Source: Pseudomonadota bacterium
GTDB taxonomy: Bacteria > Pseudomonadota > Alphaproteobacteria > Acetobacterales > Acetobacteraceae
Length of the DNA: 5,748 nt
NCBI GenBank assembly: GCA_021845835.1
Contig: JAJZVE010000332.1
Span: 1-5,748 of the forward strand
Reading direction: 5' to 3'
Shown: piece by piece, positions 1-5,748 of the stretch
How positions within the stretch are numbered: the first letter of the stretch is position 1
Layout: each line of letters starts with the position of its first letter
Notes under the pieces: model-generated
What the model was told of the DNA's origin: nothing
Seen by the model: only the letters and a program-made list of their open reading frames with translations
Database searches by the model: none
Made by a program: the position numbers and the translations under genes

Positions 1-571
1 CCGTCGGCGTGGGCGGGACCGCGAGCGGCGGCGACGGCGCCGTCGTCGGCGGCGGCATGGACACCGGCGGCGGCGTTGCCGTGGGCGGGGTGACGCTCGG
101 CGGCGTCGGCGGCGTCGGCGTCGGCGGCGTCGGCGTGGCCGGTGGTGCGGCGGCGGGCGGCGTCGCCGGGGCCGGCATTTCGGTGGGCTTGTTCTCGTTC
201 TGCTTGCCCACCTTGGTTCCGGGCGGCTGGAACAGCACGTCGAAGGACGGCGACACCGCCGGTTCCCGCAGTTGTCGATGCACGAGCAGCAGCACCGCCA
301 GCAACGTCAGGTGCAGCAGCAGCGACAGCAACGCCGTCCAGAGCGTGCGCTGCGACCGGGCACGCAGGCTCGGCAGCGCTGGCCGTCCCGCCGCCCGGAG
401 CGGCGGCGACGGCGGCGCGGCGGCGGGCAGCGCGGCGAAGGGGGTATCCGGCGGCGGCATCGGCGGCGCAGTCGCTCCTTCGGCACGCGCCCGGCATGCC
501 GCTTTGCCGCGGGCCGCGTCAAGGCGCGCGACACGACGGCGGGCCGCGACGAGCCTGAAACGATAGGTCAT
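1..571 (-). CDS. TonB/TolA-like energy-transducing membrane protein, 3' end beyond window
   Basis: An open frame begins at ATG 571-569 and runs without a stop to the left edge (190 codons seen). The layout is: a basic, Ala/Pro-rich N-terminal arm (residues 1-75), one hydrophobic helix (about L77-V97) and a Pro/Thr-rich stretch from about residue 103 to the edge. The helix holds S83 and H87 in the SxxxH spacing that TonB and TolA use to contact ExbB/ExbD or TolQ/TolR. A rigid Pro-rich periplasmic linker is also usual in those families, so the likely role is passing proton-motive force from the inner to the outer membrane. The diagnostic C-terminal domain is not in the window, so TonB versus TolA is open and no symbol is given. 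The cytoplasmic arm is long for TonB; a second in-frame ATG (M38, 460-458) would shorten it, and neither start has a well-placed ribosome binding site. The gene follows parC on the same strand after 41 bases and may be cotranscribed. Confidence 0.72.
   Translation of the reverse strand, partial: MTYRFRLVAARRRVARLDAARGKAACRARAEGATAPPMPPPDTPFAALPAAAPPSPPLRAAGRPALPSLRARSQRTLWTALLSLLLHLTLLAVLLLVHRQLREPAVSPSFDVLFQPPGTKVGKQNENKPTEMPAPATPPAAAPPATPTPPTPTPPTPPSVTPPTATPPPVSMPPPTTAPSPPLAVPPTPT
98..136. repeat. Low-complexity 9/6-bp tandem repeat coding for Thr-Pro(-Pro) units
   Basis: On the plus strand this reads as units of CGGCGGCGT and CGGCGT in the order 9, 9, 6, 9, 6 bases. On the coding (minus) strand it gives alternating Thr-Pro and Thr-Pro-Pro units in the periplasmic linker of the TonB-like protein. 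All units are multiples of three, so gain or loss of a unit would change linker length without breaking the frame. More degenerate Pro/Thr-rich sequence continues on both sides. Confidence 0.8.
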
Positions 572-612
572 GCAGAGGCGTTCCGCCGCGCCCGACGCCC
601 GCTCGCGCCGCG

Positions 613-2829
613 TCAGCCGAAGCGGTTGGAGCGCGGGAATCCGTTCGGCACAGTCCGCCCGGCCTGCCCGCGTGCGCCGATCCATTCGCGCAGCGCCGCT
701 TCGGTGCGCGTGCGCTCGCCGCTTTTCCAGGTCAGCCCATCGGCCAGCGCGAACACGCGCACGTCCGCGAGGCTGCCGTCCTTGTAGCGCTGCAGCATCA
801 CGCCGGTACCGCGCGCCAGTTCCGGCACCTGGTCCAGCGGGAACACCAGCAGGCGGCGATTCTCGCCCACCACCGCGACATGATCGCCCGCCACCGGCAC
901 GCAGGCCCGCGCCTCCTCGCCCGGCCGCAGGTTCAGCACCTGCTTGCCGGTGCGCTTTTCCGCCAGCAGATCGTCCGCCCTGACGACGAAGCCGCGCCCG
1001 CCGGCGGCGGCGAGCAGATAGCGCGCGCCCTCGCGCAGCACGAACAGCGCCAGCACGTCGTCCTCGTTACCGAGATCGGCGAGCAGCCGCACCGGCTGGC
1101 CGTCGCCGCGCCCGCGCGGCAGGTCGCCGGCGCGCAGCGTGTAGGCGCGCCCGTTGGTGGCGAACAGGCACAGCCGGTCGGTGGTTTCGCACGGCAGCAG
1201 CAGGCGCAGCCGGTCGCCCTCCTTGAACTTCAGCTCGGCCGGGTCGGCGACGCCGCCGCGCACCGCGCGCACCCAGCCCTTGTCCGACAGGATCGCGGTG
1301 ATCGCCTCGCGCTCGATGAAAGCGTCCTGCGTGACGGCGACGACCGGCGGCGCCGCGGCCAGATGCGTGCGGCGGTCGCCGAGCGGACCGCCGCCGAACT
1401 TCTTTCCCGTTTCCTCCAGCTCGTGGCCGATCTTCTTCCAGCGCAGCCGTTCGTCGCCGAGCAGCCCCTGCAACTCGCGCCGTTCCTTCGACAGCACCTT
1501 GTGCTCGCGCTGTATTTCCATCTCCTCCAGCCTGCGCAGGCTGCGCAGGCGCATGTTCAGGATCGCCTCCGCCTGCACGTCGGACAGCGAGAACGCCGCC
1601 ATCATCGCCGGCTTCGGCTCGTCCTCGGTGCGCAGGATGCGGATCAGTTCGTCGAGGTTGAGAAAAACGGCGAGGAACCCGTCCAGCACTTCCAGCCGCC
1701 GCTCGATCGCCGCAAGGCGGTGGCGGCTGCGGCGAACCAGCACCTCATGGCGATGATCGAGCCAGTGCCGCAGCACCTCGCGCAGCCCCATCACGCGCGG
1801 CGTGCGGTCGGCGGCCAGCACGTTCATGTTGAGCGGGAAGCGCGTCTCCAGTTGTGTCGCGCGGAACACGGTTTCCATCAGAACGTCGGGTTCGACGCCG
1901 CGGGTCTTCGGCTCCAGCACCAGGCGCACGGCCTCGGTGCTCTCGTCGCGCACGTCGCCGAGCAGCGGCAGTTTCTTCTGTTCCAGCAGCTCCGCCATCT
2001 GCTCGATCAGCCGTGACTTCTGCACCTGGTACGGGATTTCCGTGACCACGATCGCCCAGGTGCCGTGCTTGCCGCGCTCCACTTCCCATTTCGCGCGCAG
2101 CCGGAAGCCGCCACGGCCGGTTTCGTAGGCCTGCGCGATCGACGCCGCCTCCTCCACCAGCACACCGCCGGTGGGAAAATCCGGGCCGGGCATCAGCGCC
2201 AGCAACTCCGCCGTGGTCGCCTGCGGATTTCGCACCAGCAACGCAGCGGCGGCGCACACTTCGCCGGCGTTGTGCGGCGGGATCGACGTCGCCATGCCGA
2301 CCGCGATGCCGGCGGCGCCGTTGGCCAGCAGGTTCGGGAATCCGCCCGGCAGCACGGCGGGTTCCTGTTCCTCGCCGTCATAGGTCGGGTGGAAATCCAC
2401 CGCGTCGTCGTCGATGCCGGACAGCAGCGCGCGCGCGACTTCGGTGAGTCGCGCTTCGGTGTAGCGCATGGCTGCCGCGTTATCGCCGTCGATGTTGCCG
2501 AAATTGCCCTGGCCTTCGACCAGCGGATAGCGCGCGGCGAAATCCTGCGCCAGCCGCACCAGCGCGTCGTACACGGCGACGTCGCCGTGCGGGTGGAACT
2601 TGCCGATCACGTCGCCGACCACGCGCGCGCATTTCTTGAAGCCGGACGTGGGATCGAGGCGCAACTGGTGCATGGCGTAGATCAGCCGCCGATGCACGGG
2701 TTTCAGCCCGTCGCGCACATCGGGCAGCGAGCGCGACATGATGGTGGACAGCGCATAGGCCAGATAGCGTTCGGACAGCGCCTCGGCGAGCGGCGTGTCC
2801 TCGATCTTGCCGATCAGGTCGTCAGGCAT
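613..2829 (-). CDS. parC: DNA topoisomerase IV subunit A (ParC)
   Basis: This encodes 738 residues, normal for ParC. ParC is the DNA-cleaving subunit of topoisomerase IV; with ParE it decatenates daughter chromosomes. The N-terminal breakage-reunion domain (about 10-480) contains the block around [12 protein letters not shown] (37-48), the quinolone-interaction stretch [13 protein letters not shown] (76-88) and the catalytic tyrosine Y123 in AAMRYTE. The C-terminal part (about 500-700) is the DNA-wrapping beta-pinwheel region. It lacks the GyrA-box (QRRGGKG) that marks gyrase, which together with the position next to recO supports ParC over GyrA. The tail (NGFPRSNRF near 729-737) is typical of alphaproteobacterial ParC. 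The ATG at 2829 is chosen because the product then starts just before the conserved [19 protein letters not shown] block; the frame stays open upstream only as an antisense-free shadow over recO. A GGAG lies 10 bases upstream. The start overlaps the recO stop by 8 bases, suggesting coupled translation. The position matching E. coli S80 is V84. Confidence 0.97.
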   Translation of the reverse strand: MPDDLIGKIEDTPLAEALSERYLAYALSTIMSRSLPDVRDGLKPVHRRLIYAMHQLRLDPTSGFKKCARVVGDVIGKFHPHGDVAVYDALVRLAQDFAARYPLVEGQGNFGNIDGDNAAAMRYTEARLTEVARALLSGIDDDAVDFHPTYDGEEQEPAVLPGGFPNLLANGAAGIAVGMATSIPPHNAGEVCAAAALLVRNPQATTAELLALMPGPDFPTGGVLVEEAASIAQAYETGRGGFRLRAKWEVERGKHGTWAIVVTEIPYQVQKSRLIEQMAELLEQKKLPLLGDVRDESTEAVRLVLEPKTRGVEPDVLMETVFRATQLETRFPLNMNVLAADRTPRVMGLREVLRHWLDHRHEVLVRRSRHRLAAIERRLEVLDGFLAVFLNLDELIRILRTEDEPKPAMMAAFSLSDVQAEAILNMRLRSLRRLEEMEIQREHKVLSKERRELQGLLGDERLRWKKIGHELEETGKKFGGGPLGDRRTHLAAAPPVVAVTQDAFIEREAITAILSDKGWVRAVRGGVADPAELKFKEGDRLRLLLPCETTDRLCLFATNGRAYTLRAGDLPRGRGDGQPVRLLADLGNEDDVLALFVLREGARYLLAAAGGRGFVVRADDLLAEKRTGKQVLNLRPGEEARACVPVAGDHVAVVGENRRLLVFPLDQVPELARGTGVMLQRYKDGSLADVRVFALADGLTWKSGERTRTEAALREWIGARGQAGRTVPNGFPRSNRFG

Positions 2830-3562
2830 TCGCAGCGGTCTCCGCGAGGGCAGCAACCATGTCGTAGAGCGCGACACGGGCGGCGGGCAACGGTCGGTGG
2901 TGGTGGCCGAAGGCGTCGCGGGCGAGGAAGTGGCCGGTGAGCCGCAGCCCGTCGCGCCATTCGGCGGCGCTGCCCATTGTATCGGCCAGCAGGAATGGCG
3001 GCAACGGCAGCAGGCGCGGGCGCCATCCCGCCGCCGCGTTGTCGCACACGGCGCGGCCGGTGCGCGGCGAGACCCAGAGCAATCCGTCGGTCGCGCCGGT
3101 GACCGCGCAGGCGTCGAGCGTGAGGCCATAGCCGAGATCGGCGAGCAACCCAGCCTCCCACCGCACCAGCGCGCCAAGCGCCTCCGGGCCGGCGGCGAGT
3201 TGCGCCAGCAGGCGCAGCAGGCCGGCGAACACGCGCGGGTGCGGTTCGCGTTCCGGCAGCGCGCCCTCCGTCACCGCGCAGGCGGCGCGCAGGATGCCGA
3301 GCGCCAGCCGGTCCTCCATCGCCAGCGCCGCCGCCGGATGCACGAGTTCGGCGGTCAGGCTGCCGAGCTGCTCGGACAGCCGCGCCACCCAGCGCGCCTG
3401 CACCACGTTGCCCGGCTGCCACACCGCGGCGCGCCCGCGCGCCAGCCCGCCGCGGGCGAGGCCGCGATGGGCGCCGTGCGCCTCGGTGATGACGGTCGCG
3501 ATGGCGTCGCCCTCGCCGTAGGGGCGCGCGTCGAGCACGATGGCGGGGGCGTCCCATTCCAT
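2822..3562 (-). CDS. recO: DNA repair protein RecO
   Basis: This 246-residue protein is close to the usual RecO length (about 240). RecO works in the RecFOR pathway, binding ssDNA, SSB and RecR to load RecA at gaps. The start [20 protein letters not shown] is characteristic of alphaproteobacterial RecO, with an OB-fold over roughly residues 1-80 and a helical C-terminal region. The segment around [22 protein letters not shown] (152-173) matches the central RecO zinc-finger area, but only two cysteines (C152, C173) remain, so a four-Cys zinc site as in some RecO proteins is not present. The ATG at 3562 is fixed: an in-frame TAA lies four codons upstream (3574-3572). There is no Shine-Dalgarno sequence in front of it, and a TAAACT box sits 6 bases upstream, consistent with a leaderless message. 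It heads a recO-parC unit and is divergent from the regulator gene. Confidence 0.96.
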   Translation of the reverse strand: MEWDAPAIVLDARPYGEGDAIATVITEAHGAHRGLARGGLARGRAAVWQPGNVVQARWVARLSEQLGSLTAELVHPAAALAMEDRLALGILRAACAVTEGALPEREPHPRVFAGLLRLLAQLAAGPEALGALVRWEAGLLADLGYGLTLDACAVTGATDGLLWVSPRTGRAVCDNAAAGWRPRLLPLPPFLLADTMGSAAEWRDGLRLTGHFLARDAFGHHHRPLPAARVALYDMVAALAETAANA

Positions 3563-3568
3563 CGGGGG

Positions 3569-3574
3569 AGTTTA
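3569..3574 (-). promoter_or_regulatory. Candidate -10 box (TAAACT) for recO, leaderless
   Basis: On the minus strand TAAACT (TAnnnT pattern) ends 6 bases before the recO ATG, so transcription would start at or very near the A of the start codon. The intervening bases are CCCCCG, with no ribosome binding site, which fits a leaderless mRNA; such messages are common in high-GC bacteria. I see no good TTGACA-like -35 box at 16-18 bases spacing, so this is a suggestion only. Confidence 0.35.
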
Positions 3575-3648
3575 GCCGATCCTTGGCGGTTTTAGATCAC
3601 AGCAGGCGCAAGCAACGCTATGGTTCGGCGGTCGCGGCAACGATGTGC

Positions 3649-3654
3649 GAAGGT
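3649..3654 (+). promoter_or_regulatory. Ribosome binding site of the HTH regulator
   Basis: GAAGGT contains AAGG complementary to the 16S 3' end and lies about 7 bases before the ATG at 3661. Since a TGA stop directly precedes that ATG in the same frame, the site and the stop together fix the start. Confidence 0.5.
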
Positions 3655-3660
3655 ACGTGA

Positions 3661-4017
3661 ATGAACACGCTCATCATCGGCAACCAGACCGCTGAGGAAC
3701 GGCGGCAAGCGATCCTGCATGCCGTCAGGTCGCAGGAAGCAGAGCCGGCCGCGCGGCTCGACTTCGACAGCCTCGACGATGCCTGGCTCCTGTTCAACAG
3801 CGAGCGCCGGGCGATCCTGCAAGTGATGGCCGCCGCCGGACCGCTCACGATCCGGCAGATCGCGCGGCGCGTCGGGCGCGAGGTCCGCGCGGTGCAGACC
3901 GACGTGCAATTGCTGTTCCTCGGCGGCGTGATCGATCGGACCGAGAACGGGCGTGTCGTCCTGCCGTACGAGAACATCCGGTTCGAGGTCACGCTGGCGG
4001 GGCGGCAAGCGGCGTAG
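3661..4017 (+). CDS. HVO_A0114/COG4190-type winged-helix regulator (antitoxin-like)
   Basis: This encodes 118 residues and is the only plus-strand gene. The N-terminal third (about 1-45) is a short alpha/beta arm; residues 46-105 form a winged helix-turn-helix. The motif GPLTIRQIARRVGREVRAVQTDV (60-82) covers helix 2 and the recognition helix, and the wing follows at GVIDRTENGRVVLPYENI. This pattern is what I recognise from COG4190/HVO_A0114 predicted DNA-binding proteins, some of which are antitoxins paired with a DUF6516 (TumE-type) toxin. No toxin gene is present here: 98 bases separate it from divergent recO, and the downstream neighbour is the convergent NUDIX gene. It may thus be a solitary repressor, an orphan antitoxin, or may act on its own promoter or on recO; its target cannot be read from sequence. 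The start is certain: an in-frame TGA (3658-3660) abuts the ATG. G+C is about 68%, slightly below its neighbours. Confidence 0.85.
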   Translation: MNTLIIGNQTAEERRQAILHAVRSQEAEPAARLDFDSLDDAWLLFNSERRAILQVMAAAGPLTIRQIARRVGREVRAVQTDVQLLFLGGVIDRTENGRVVLPYENIRFEVTLAGRQAA

Positions 4018-4030
4018 AGAACGCCCCGGG

Positions 4031-4660
4031 TCACTCGAACTCCGTCGCCAGCCCCGGCTCCCGCCGATGTGCGAACATGCGCCGCAACTGGTGCGGCAGC
4101 ACGCGACCGGCGGACAGGTCGGCGGGCAGCGCATGCTCGGCGAAAAACGCGACCTCCGACGTCTCCAGGCTGGGCGTCGCCGCGCCGCCGACGATCTCGC
4201 AGATAAAGAAGAATTTATACGCGGAGAACGGCGACGGCCCGTGCCCCTGCCGCGTGCGGTCCCACACCGCAGCCAGCTTGCGCACGCGCACCGCGAAGCC
4301 GGATTCCTCAAGGACTTCCCTGGCCACGCTCCCGGCGGGCGAAAGATTCACGTCGGCCCAGCCGCCGGGCAGCGTCCAGCGGCCTTCGTCCAGCACTTCG
4401 CGCACCAGCAGGATCTCGCCGGCGGCGTTGAATGCGGCGCCGCGCACGTCGATCTTCGGGGTGGCGTAGCCGTCCTGCGCCGCGAACAGCGCCTCCACCC
4501 GCGCCGCATCGCCGCCGCCGCACGCCGCCATCGCCCGCGCGGCCAGCGCGCGGAGCTGGATGTATCGTTCGCGGTCATAGGGATCGCGCGTGAAGGCCAG
4601 CCCCGACTGTGCGATCGCCTGCATCTCGCGCGCCCAGGCGAGCCACGCCGGCTCGGTCAT
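4031..4660 (-). CDS. NUDIX hydrolase with N-terminal Nudix_N domain
   Basis: This 209-residue protein has two recognisable parts. Residues about 5-60 match the Nudix_N domain (hydrolase of X-linked nucleoside diphosphate, N-terminal), with the typical AIAQSGLAFTRDPYDRERY stretch (15-33). Residues about 67-200 are the Nudix fold. The Nudix box spans G100-F122 and ends REVLEESGF (114-122), which keeps the metal-binding glutamates E115, E118 and E119. The box position normally Glu (GX5E) is L106. Family members hydrolyse nucleoside diphosphates linked to another group, for example ADP-ribose or CDP-choline, but the substrate here cannot be assigned. The start at 4660 is chosen because the Nudix_N domain begins immediately after it and because the ATG overlaps the thioesterase stop as ATGA; there is no Shine-Dalgarno site, so translation probably depends on coupling. 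The 3' end faces the HTH gene with a 13-base gap. Confidence 0.94.
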   Translation of the reverse strand: MTEPAWLAWAREMQAIAQSGLAFTRDPYDRERYIQLRALAARAMAACGGGDAARVEALFAAQDGYATPKIDVRGAAFNAAGEILLVREVLDEGRWTLPGGWADVNLSPAGSVAREVLEESGFAVRVRKLAAVWDRTRQGHGPSPFSAYKFFFICEIVGGAATPSLETSEVAFFAEHALPADLSAGRVLPHQLRRMFAHRREPGLATEFE

Positions 4661-5049
4661 GCCGCATCGACCGGGCGCGGGCGGCCATCCTCGCCGATCG
4701 CGACATAGACGAAGGTGGCCGATGTCACCTTGCACATCGCGCCTTCGCGGGAACGGCGCCAGGCCTCGATCAGGATGCGCATGGAGGTGCGGCCAACGCC
4801 CAGCACGTTGGTGTAGATGCTCACTTCGTCGCCGACCTTCACCGGGCGGTGGAAGGTCATGGAGTCGATCGCGACCGTCGCGGTCCGCCCGCGCGCGCGG
4901 CGCCAGGCGGTGACGCCGCCGGCAATGTCCATCTGCGACAGCAGCCAGCCGCCGAAAATGTCGCCGTTCGGGTTGGTGTCGGCCGGCATCGCGACAGTGC
5001 GGATCGCCGGCTCGCCGTGCGGCGGGGTTTCAGGGTCGCTCTCGCTCAT
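4657..5049 (-). CDS. Acyl-CoA thioesterase, YciA-like hotdog-fold protein
   Basis: This 130-residue protein is a single hotdog domain, in the usual size range. It hydrolyses acyl-CoA thioesters to free acid and CoA in the cytoplasm. The motif ADTNPNGDIFGGWLLSQMD (23-41) is the hallmark of the YciA group: the helix carrying D41 aligns with the catalytic Asp of Haemophilus influenzae YciA. The central strands VAIDSMTFHRPVKVGDEV (59-76) and the following GRTSM turn (86-90) are also family-typical. Chain-length preference cannot be told. The start ATG overlaps the era stop as ATGA and has a strong GGAGG 7 bases upstream inside era. Its own stop overlaps the NUDIX start in the same way, so era, this gene and the NUDIX gene form one coupled unit. 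Confidence 0.93.
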   Translation of the reverse strand: MSESDPETPPHGEPAIRTVAMPADTNPNGDIFGGWLLSQMDIAGGVTAWRRARGRTATVAIDSMTFHRPVKVGDEVSIYTNVLGVGRTSMRILIEAWRRSREGAMCKVTSATFVYVAIGEDGRPRPVDAA

Positions 5050-5748
5050 GACGGGTCCTCCAGGCCGAGCGCGCGCAGCCGCGCCGCTTCCTCGTCCCAG
5101 CCGGCGCGCTCCTTGACGTTGAGGAACAGATGCACCGGCCGCTCCAGCAGCCGCGCCAGTTCGGCGCGGGCACGGGCGCCGATCTCGCGGATGCGGGCAC
5201 CGCGCTCGCCGATCAGGATCGCCTTGTGGCCCGGCCGGGCGACGTAGATCGTCGCCTCCACGCGCACCGAGCCATCCTTGCGTTCCTGCCAGTTCTCCGT
5301 CTCCACGGTGGCGCCGTACGGCACTTCCTCGTGCGTCTGCAGGAAGATCTGCTCGCGCACCAGTTCGGCGGCGAGCAGCCGGTCCGGCAGGTCAGTGAGT
5401 TCATCATCGGGATAGAGATGCGGCCCCGCCGGCATCGCCTCCGCCAGCCGGTCGAGCAGCCGGTCCAGCCCGTCGCCGGTGGCGGCGGAGACCATGAAGG
5501 TCTCGGCGAACGGCGCCAACGCGCCAAGTTCGGCAACCAGCGGCAGCAGCCGCGGCGGCGCCACCAGATCGACCTTGTTCAACACCAGCCACAGCGTCCC
5601 GTCCCGCCTGGCCAGTCCGGCGGCAATCTGGCGCACCGGCTCGGTCAGGCCCGCCCTGGCATCGACCAGGAACAGCACCAGGTCGGCATCGGCGGCGCCG
5701 CCCCAGGCGGCGGCGACCATCGCGCGGTCGAGCCGCCGGCGCGGACGG
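5046..5748 (-). CDS. era: GTPase Era, 5' end beyond window
   Basis: The last 233 residues are present; with a typical Era of about 300 residues, roughly 65-70 N-terminal residues (P-loop, switch I and DTPG motifs) lie outside. Era binds the 3' end of 16S rRNA and helps mature the 30S subunit, linking ribosome assembly to growth. Visible are PRRRLDRAMVAAAW just after the missing G3 motif, the G4 motif NKVD (5579-5568), the G5 loop SAATGDG, and the C-terminal KH RNA-binding domain with its GxxG loop GERG (5210-5199) in AILIGERGARIREIG. The linker HEEVPYGATVETENWQER is also typical. The coding frame is intact to the TGA at 5048-5046. In many alphaproteobacteria era is followed closely by recO; here three other genes lie between them. 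Confidence 0.97.
   Translation of the reverse strand, partial: RPRRRLDRAMVAAAWGGAADADLVLFLVDARAGLTEPVRQIAAGLARRDGTLWLVLNKVDLVAPPRLLPLVAELGALAPFAETFMVSAATGDGLDRLLDRLAEAMPAGPHLYPDDELTDLPDRLLAAELVREQIFLQTHEEVPYGATVETENWQERKDGSVRVEATIYVARPGHKAILIGERGARIREIGARARAELARLLERPVHLFLNVKERAGWDEEAARLRALGLEDPS
5057..5061 (-). promoter_or_regulatory. Ribosome binding site of the thioesterase gene, inside era
   Basis: GGAGG on the minus strand lies 7 bases before the thioesterase ATG (5049-5047), within the last codons of era. It supports ATG 5049 as the start over the internal M21 and allows some independent initiation in addition to coupling. Confidence 0.7.

Noticed and set aside
9..566. Glycine-rich plus-strand open frame (many GGV repeats)
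   Set aside because: It is the antisense shadow of the Pro/Thr-rich TonB-like gene; the minus-strand frame has a membrane helix with SxxxH, and the Gly repeats merely mirror CCG/ACG codons.
577..587. Small hairpin GGCG-TTC-CGCC between parC and the TonB-like gene
   Set aside because: A 4-bp stem in very GC-rich DNA is expected by chance and has no T-tract.
880..2016. 378-codon plus-strand open frame opposite parC
   Set aside because: Low-complexity Gln/Arg/Ala/His-rich product with no recognisable family; long antisense frames are expected in high-GC coding DNA, and parC on the other strand is unmistakable.
2065..2940. 291-codon plus-strand open frame opposite parC and the recO 3' end
   Set aside because: Antisense shadow; the composition is Arg/Gly/His-rich and it spans two well-supported genes.
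2830..3177. Upstream extension of the parC frame
   Set aside because: The frame is open by chance through recO; the residues are low-complexity and the conserved ParC N-terminus begins just after the ATG at 2829.
2795..3595. 266-codon plus-strand open frame opposite recO
   Set aside because: Antisense of recO, no family resemblance, and it would run into the control region of the regulator.
3563..3660. Remnant of a toxin gene upstream of the antitoxin-like regulator
   Set aside because: Translating all three plus-strand frames of the gap gave nothing resembling a DUF6516 C-terminus; only short, featureless peptides appear.
3661..4017. Recent horizontal acquisition of the regulator, based on base composition
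   Set aside because: Its G+C (about 68% by counting) is only slightly below neighbouring sequence, and no repeats or integrase remnants flank it.
4011..4025. Possible bidirectional terminator hairpin GGCGT-AGAGA-ACGCC between the convergent genes
   Set aside because: The stem is only 5 bp, partly inside the regulator's last codons, and there is no T-tract on either strand; too weak to call.
3592..4311. Long minus-strand frames opposite the regulator (to 4311 and 4034)
   Set aside because: Shadows: the plus-strand protein has a clear winged-helix pattern, a ribosome binding site and a fixed start, and the right part of the longer frame lies in the wrong frame of the NUDIX gene.

Overview
This is a high-GC bacterial chromosome segment (about 70% or more G+C by eye). 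It most likely comes from an alphaproteobacterium, possibly Acetobacteraceae/Rhodospirillales. The RecO N-terminus ([20 protein letters not shown]), the style of the ParC protein, and the presence of era, recO and parC in one neighbourhood all point there. The family-level guess is tentative. Seven genes fill nearly the whole window and no gap exceeds about 100 bases.

Read in minus-strand transcription order (right to left), the first block is the 3' part of era (GTPase for 30S ribosome assembly, 5' end beyond the window), a YciA-type acyl-CoA thioesterase, and a NUDIX hydrolase with an N-terminal Nudix_N domain. Each stop codon in this block overlaps the next start as ATGA, so the three are probably one translationally coupled operon. 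Next is a single plus-strand gene for a 118-residue winged-helix protein of the COG4190/HVO_A0114 type (antitoxin-like regulator). It converges with the NUDIX gene (13-base gap) and diverges from recO (98-base gap). The second minus-strand block is recO (recombination mediator), parC (topoisomerase IV subunit A, overlapping recO by 8 bases), and, 41 bases further, the start of a TonB/TolA-like protein that runs off the left edge.

The genes are mostly housekeeping: ribosome maturation, recombinational repair, chromosome decatenation, thioester and nucleotide-derivative clean-up, and envelope energy transduction. I found no mobile element, CRISPR array, RNA gene, phage gene or evident new system. 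The items most worth a second look are the solitary antitoxin-like regulator between era and recO, a probably leaderless recO promoter, a substituted position in the NUDIX box, the valine in the ParC quinolone-interaction region, and the unusually long cytoplasmic arm and Thr-Pro repeat of the TonB-like protein.
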